A stretch of 50,611 nucleotides of DNA. Source: Lachnospiraceae bacterium UBA7199. Lineage in GTDB: Bacteria > Bacillota > Clostridia > Lachnospirales > Lachnospiraceae. Every line of letters begins with the position of its first letter. Position 1 is the first letter of the stretch. The notes under the pieces were generated by a model. That model ran no database searches, was not told the DNA's origin, and saw nothing but the letters and a program-made list of their open reading frames with translations. The stretch lies in the NCBI GenBank assembly GCA_002490775.1, contig DKUR01000085.1, positions 19,785 to 70,395 on the forward strand, in the 5' to 3' direction. This document shows positions 49,321-50,611 of the stretch, piece by piece. Both the position numbers and the translations under genes were made by a program.

Positions 49321-50523
49321 TTACGATAAATATTTATGGTAAAGCCCTGCATGATCGTAAATACATCTCCATTGGTTTTCTGCACCTGCCGTCACGCAGA
49401 TATAACCGTTTCCGTCCTTATCCTGGGCATAACTTGCCGCACAGCTTTTTGACTGTGCCACATAACCTGTCTTTGCACAGACAACACCTTCTCCGCCTTC
49501 CTTATCTTCAATCCGCCTTAAAAACCAATTGGATATAATTATCCCCTCCGGGTGCTGCTGGGTTTCTGACGTGGTGTAGGTGTGGGCAGTCAAAACCTCT
49601 CTGCATAATTCATTATCTATGGCCGCCTCCATGATCATTGCCATATCATAAGCAGTACAGTAATGATCCTGGTCATAAATTCCCACACAATTGGTAAAAT
49701 GCGCAGTTTCCGAAAGTCCAAGCTCTTTAAGCTTTTCATTCATCAGTTCTACAAAAGCTTCCTGGCTGCCTGCCACATAAACAGCAAGTCCCACAGCCGC
49801 ATCTGCGCCGGAAGGAAGAACTGTTCCATAAAACAAATCTCTGACTGTAACCACTTCATCCTTTTCAAACCCTGCACTGCTACAATCATGAATATATCCA
49901 TAATCTGTAATTTCCAGAGTCATTGTAAATTTGTCATCCAAATCTTCTATATCAATATGCTCTGCCGCCACTAAAACTGTAAGTATTTTCGTCATGGATG
50001 CCGGATTAATCCGCGTTTTCCCCAGTTTCTCAGCAATCACATTATTATCACTTAAATCAATCAGGATTGCATACTCACTGTAAAACTCCTGATCGGCAGA
50101 GAGATATCCGCCAATCTGTGTCGTGCCTGATGTGAGATTTGCCTGATAAGTTTTAGGTACAGCATCTGCATTTTCCTGCTGGCTGCCAGCGTCTTCCTGT
50201 GCTTCCTTCTGACTGTCTTCAAATAAACTTTCGCCGCCAAGACCTGCTATCTGAATCCCCTCAAGGATCTGTTCCATTTGAAAATCCTGATTCTCTAAGG
50301 AATCCTGCTGCACTGCCTGCTTCTGTGCTGCCGGCCTGGCAAAAATTCTCCTTCCGCCAAGAATGAATATAAAAATGATAAACGCCCCTAATACAAAAGG
50401 TGCTGCTTTTTTCATGTACATACGCCGCATCATTTGTTTCTGTTTGCTGATGCGCATTTCTTCCAGCCGTTTCTTCCTGTTTCTTATTCTGGCTTCTTCC
50501 TCTTCATTTAATTGTTCGTCCAC
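49321..50523 (-). CDS. D-alanyl-D-alanine carboxypeptidase, GTG start
   Basis: The 400-aa penicillin-binding protein trims the terminal D-Ala from peptidoglycan. Catalytic motifs are S176-M-T-K179 in INPASMTKI, a second motif in LPSGADAAVGLAVYV (SGA in place of the more usual SxN), and KTG in VVCAKTGYVAQSKS. It has a basic coiled cytoplasmic start, a membrane helix near 41-58 and a Gln/Glu-rich linker to about 120, so it is held by an N-terminal anchor. I start it at the GTG at 50523, which has AAAGGAG six bases upstream; the longer frame begins inside a terminator. It is upstream of rarA by 26 bases. Confidence 0.92.
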   Translation of the reverse strand: MDEQLNEEEEARIRNRKKRLEEMRISKQKQMMRRMYMKKAAPFVLGAFIIFIFILGGRRIFARPAAQKQAVQQDSLENQDFQMEQILEGIQIAGLGGESLFEDSQKEAQEDAGSQQENADAVPKTYQANLTSGTTQIGGYLSADQEFYSEYAILIDLSDNNVIAEKLGKTRINPASMTKILTVLVAAEHIDIEDLDDKFTMTLEITDYGYIHDCSSAGFEKDEVVTVRDLFYGTVLPSGADAAVGLAVYVAGSQEAFVELMNEKLKELGLSETAHFTNCVGIYDQDHYCTAYDMAMIMEAAIDNELCREVLTAHTYTTSETQQHPEGIIISNWFLRRIEDKEGGEGVVCAKTGYVAQSKSCAASYAQDKDGNGYICVTAGAENQWRCIYDHAGLYHKYLS

Positions 50524-50566
50524 GAAAAGCTCCTTTTCCCTGTTATTTCGTTTCACTTTTGGGTAC

Positions 50567-50590
50567 AAAAAAACTTGCCTTTTGGCAAGT
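50567..50590 (-). terminator. Rho-independent terminator of the gene beyond the right edge
   Basis: On the minus strand ACTTGCC/GGCAAGT form a 7-bp stem with an AAAA loop, followed by seven T. It must end a transcript coming from the right of the window and shows that the carboxypeptidase unit starts after it. Confidence 0.85.
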
Positions 50591-50611
50591 AAACTATACC
50601 CTTTGTCAAGG

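Noticed and set aside
1..50611. CRISPR arrays, rRNA, tRNA, insertion sequences
   Set aside because: No regularly spaced direct repeats, no conserved rRNA or tRNA stretches and no transposase-like protein were seen on either strand.

Overview
The window looks like chromosomal DNA of a gut-type Bacillota, most likely Lachnospiraceae. The reasons are the AT-rich base composition, strong AGGAGG-type ribosome binding sites, YesM/YesN-type sugar regulation with LplB/YtcP-like transporters, a comEA/comEC operon carrying a two-component system and a GerMN lipoprotein, DUF4364 next to a TIGR01212 radical SAM gene, and argJ-argB-argD order. The species cannot be read from the sequence. There is no rRNA, tRNA, CRISPR array, phage gene or transposase.

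Layout. 1-1.1 kb: the start of a coiled-coil protein and a family 2 glycosyltransferase. 1.3-12.6 kb: a divergent sugar locus. On the minus strand are two permeases, a lipoprotein binding protein and a GH110-like alpha-galactosidase. On the plus strand are a YesN-type regulator, a YesM-type kinase, a GH123-like hydrolase (DUF4091) and a GH29 alpha-L-fucosidase. None of the three hydrolases has a signal peptide, so the locus reads as 'import the glycan, then cut it inside', with a host-type fucosylated glycan as the likely substrate. 12.6-21.5 kb (minus): comEA, an OmpR-type regulator, its kinase, a GerMN lipoprotein, comEC, a 144-bp nested palindromic element, holA, yqeY and a double-NUDIX protein. 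21.6-37.1 kb (minus): arginine genes argJ-argB-argD followed by an orphan binding protein and a YdcZ transporter. argJ is separated from argC by about 7 kb of small accessory genes (acetyltransferases, a Pro-tRNA deacylase-like protein, hydrolase, kinase, DUF3781, PPOX, PhzF) and gene relics. 37.4-38.9 kb (plus): argG and DUF1294, then a scar made of two gene fragments. 39.3-43.2 kb (minus): degV and an MBOAT/AlgX-like O-acetylation pair. 43.3-46.0 kb (plus): malic enzyme, radical SAM protein, DUF4364. 46.1-50.5 kb (minus): DUF5722 protein, rarA and a D-Ala-D-Ala carboxypeptidase.

How they fit together. The sugar locus forms a self-contained sense-import-degrade unit. ArgJ (bifunctional, cyclic pathway), ArgB (with the N-terminal helix of arginine-inhibited enzymes), ArgC, ArgD and ArgG cover most of ornithine-to-argininosuccinate synthesis; argF and argH are not in the window. 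The kinase, regulator and GerMN lipoprotein between comEA and comEC resemble the actinobacterial MtrA-MtrB-LpqB module in parts and order. The least explained items are the nested palindromic element before holA, the orphan non-lipoprotein binding protein behind argD, the accessory block and relics inside the arginine region, and a perfect palindrome inside the promoter of the O-acetylation pair.
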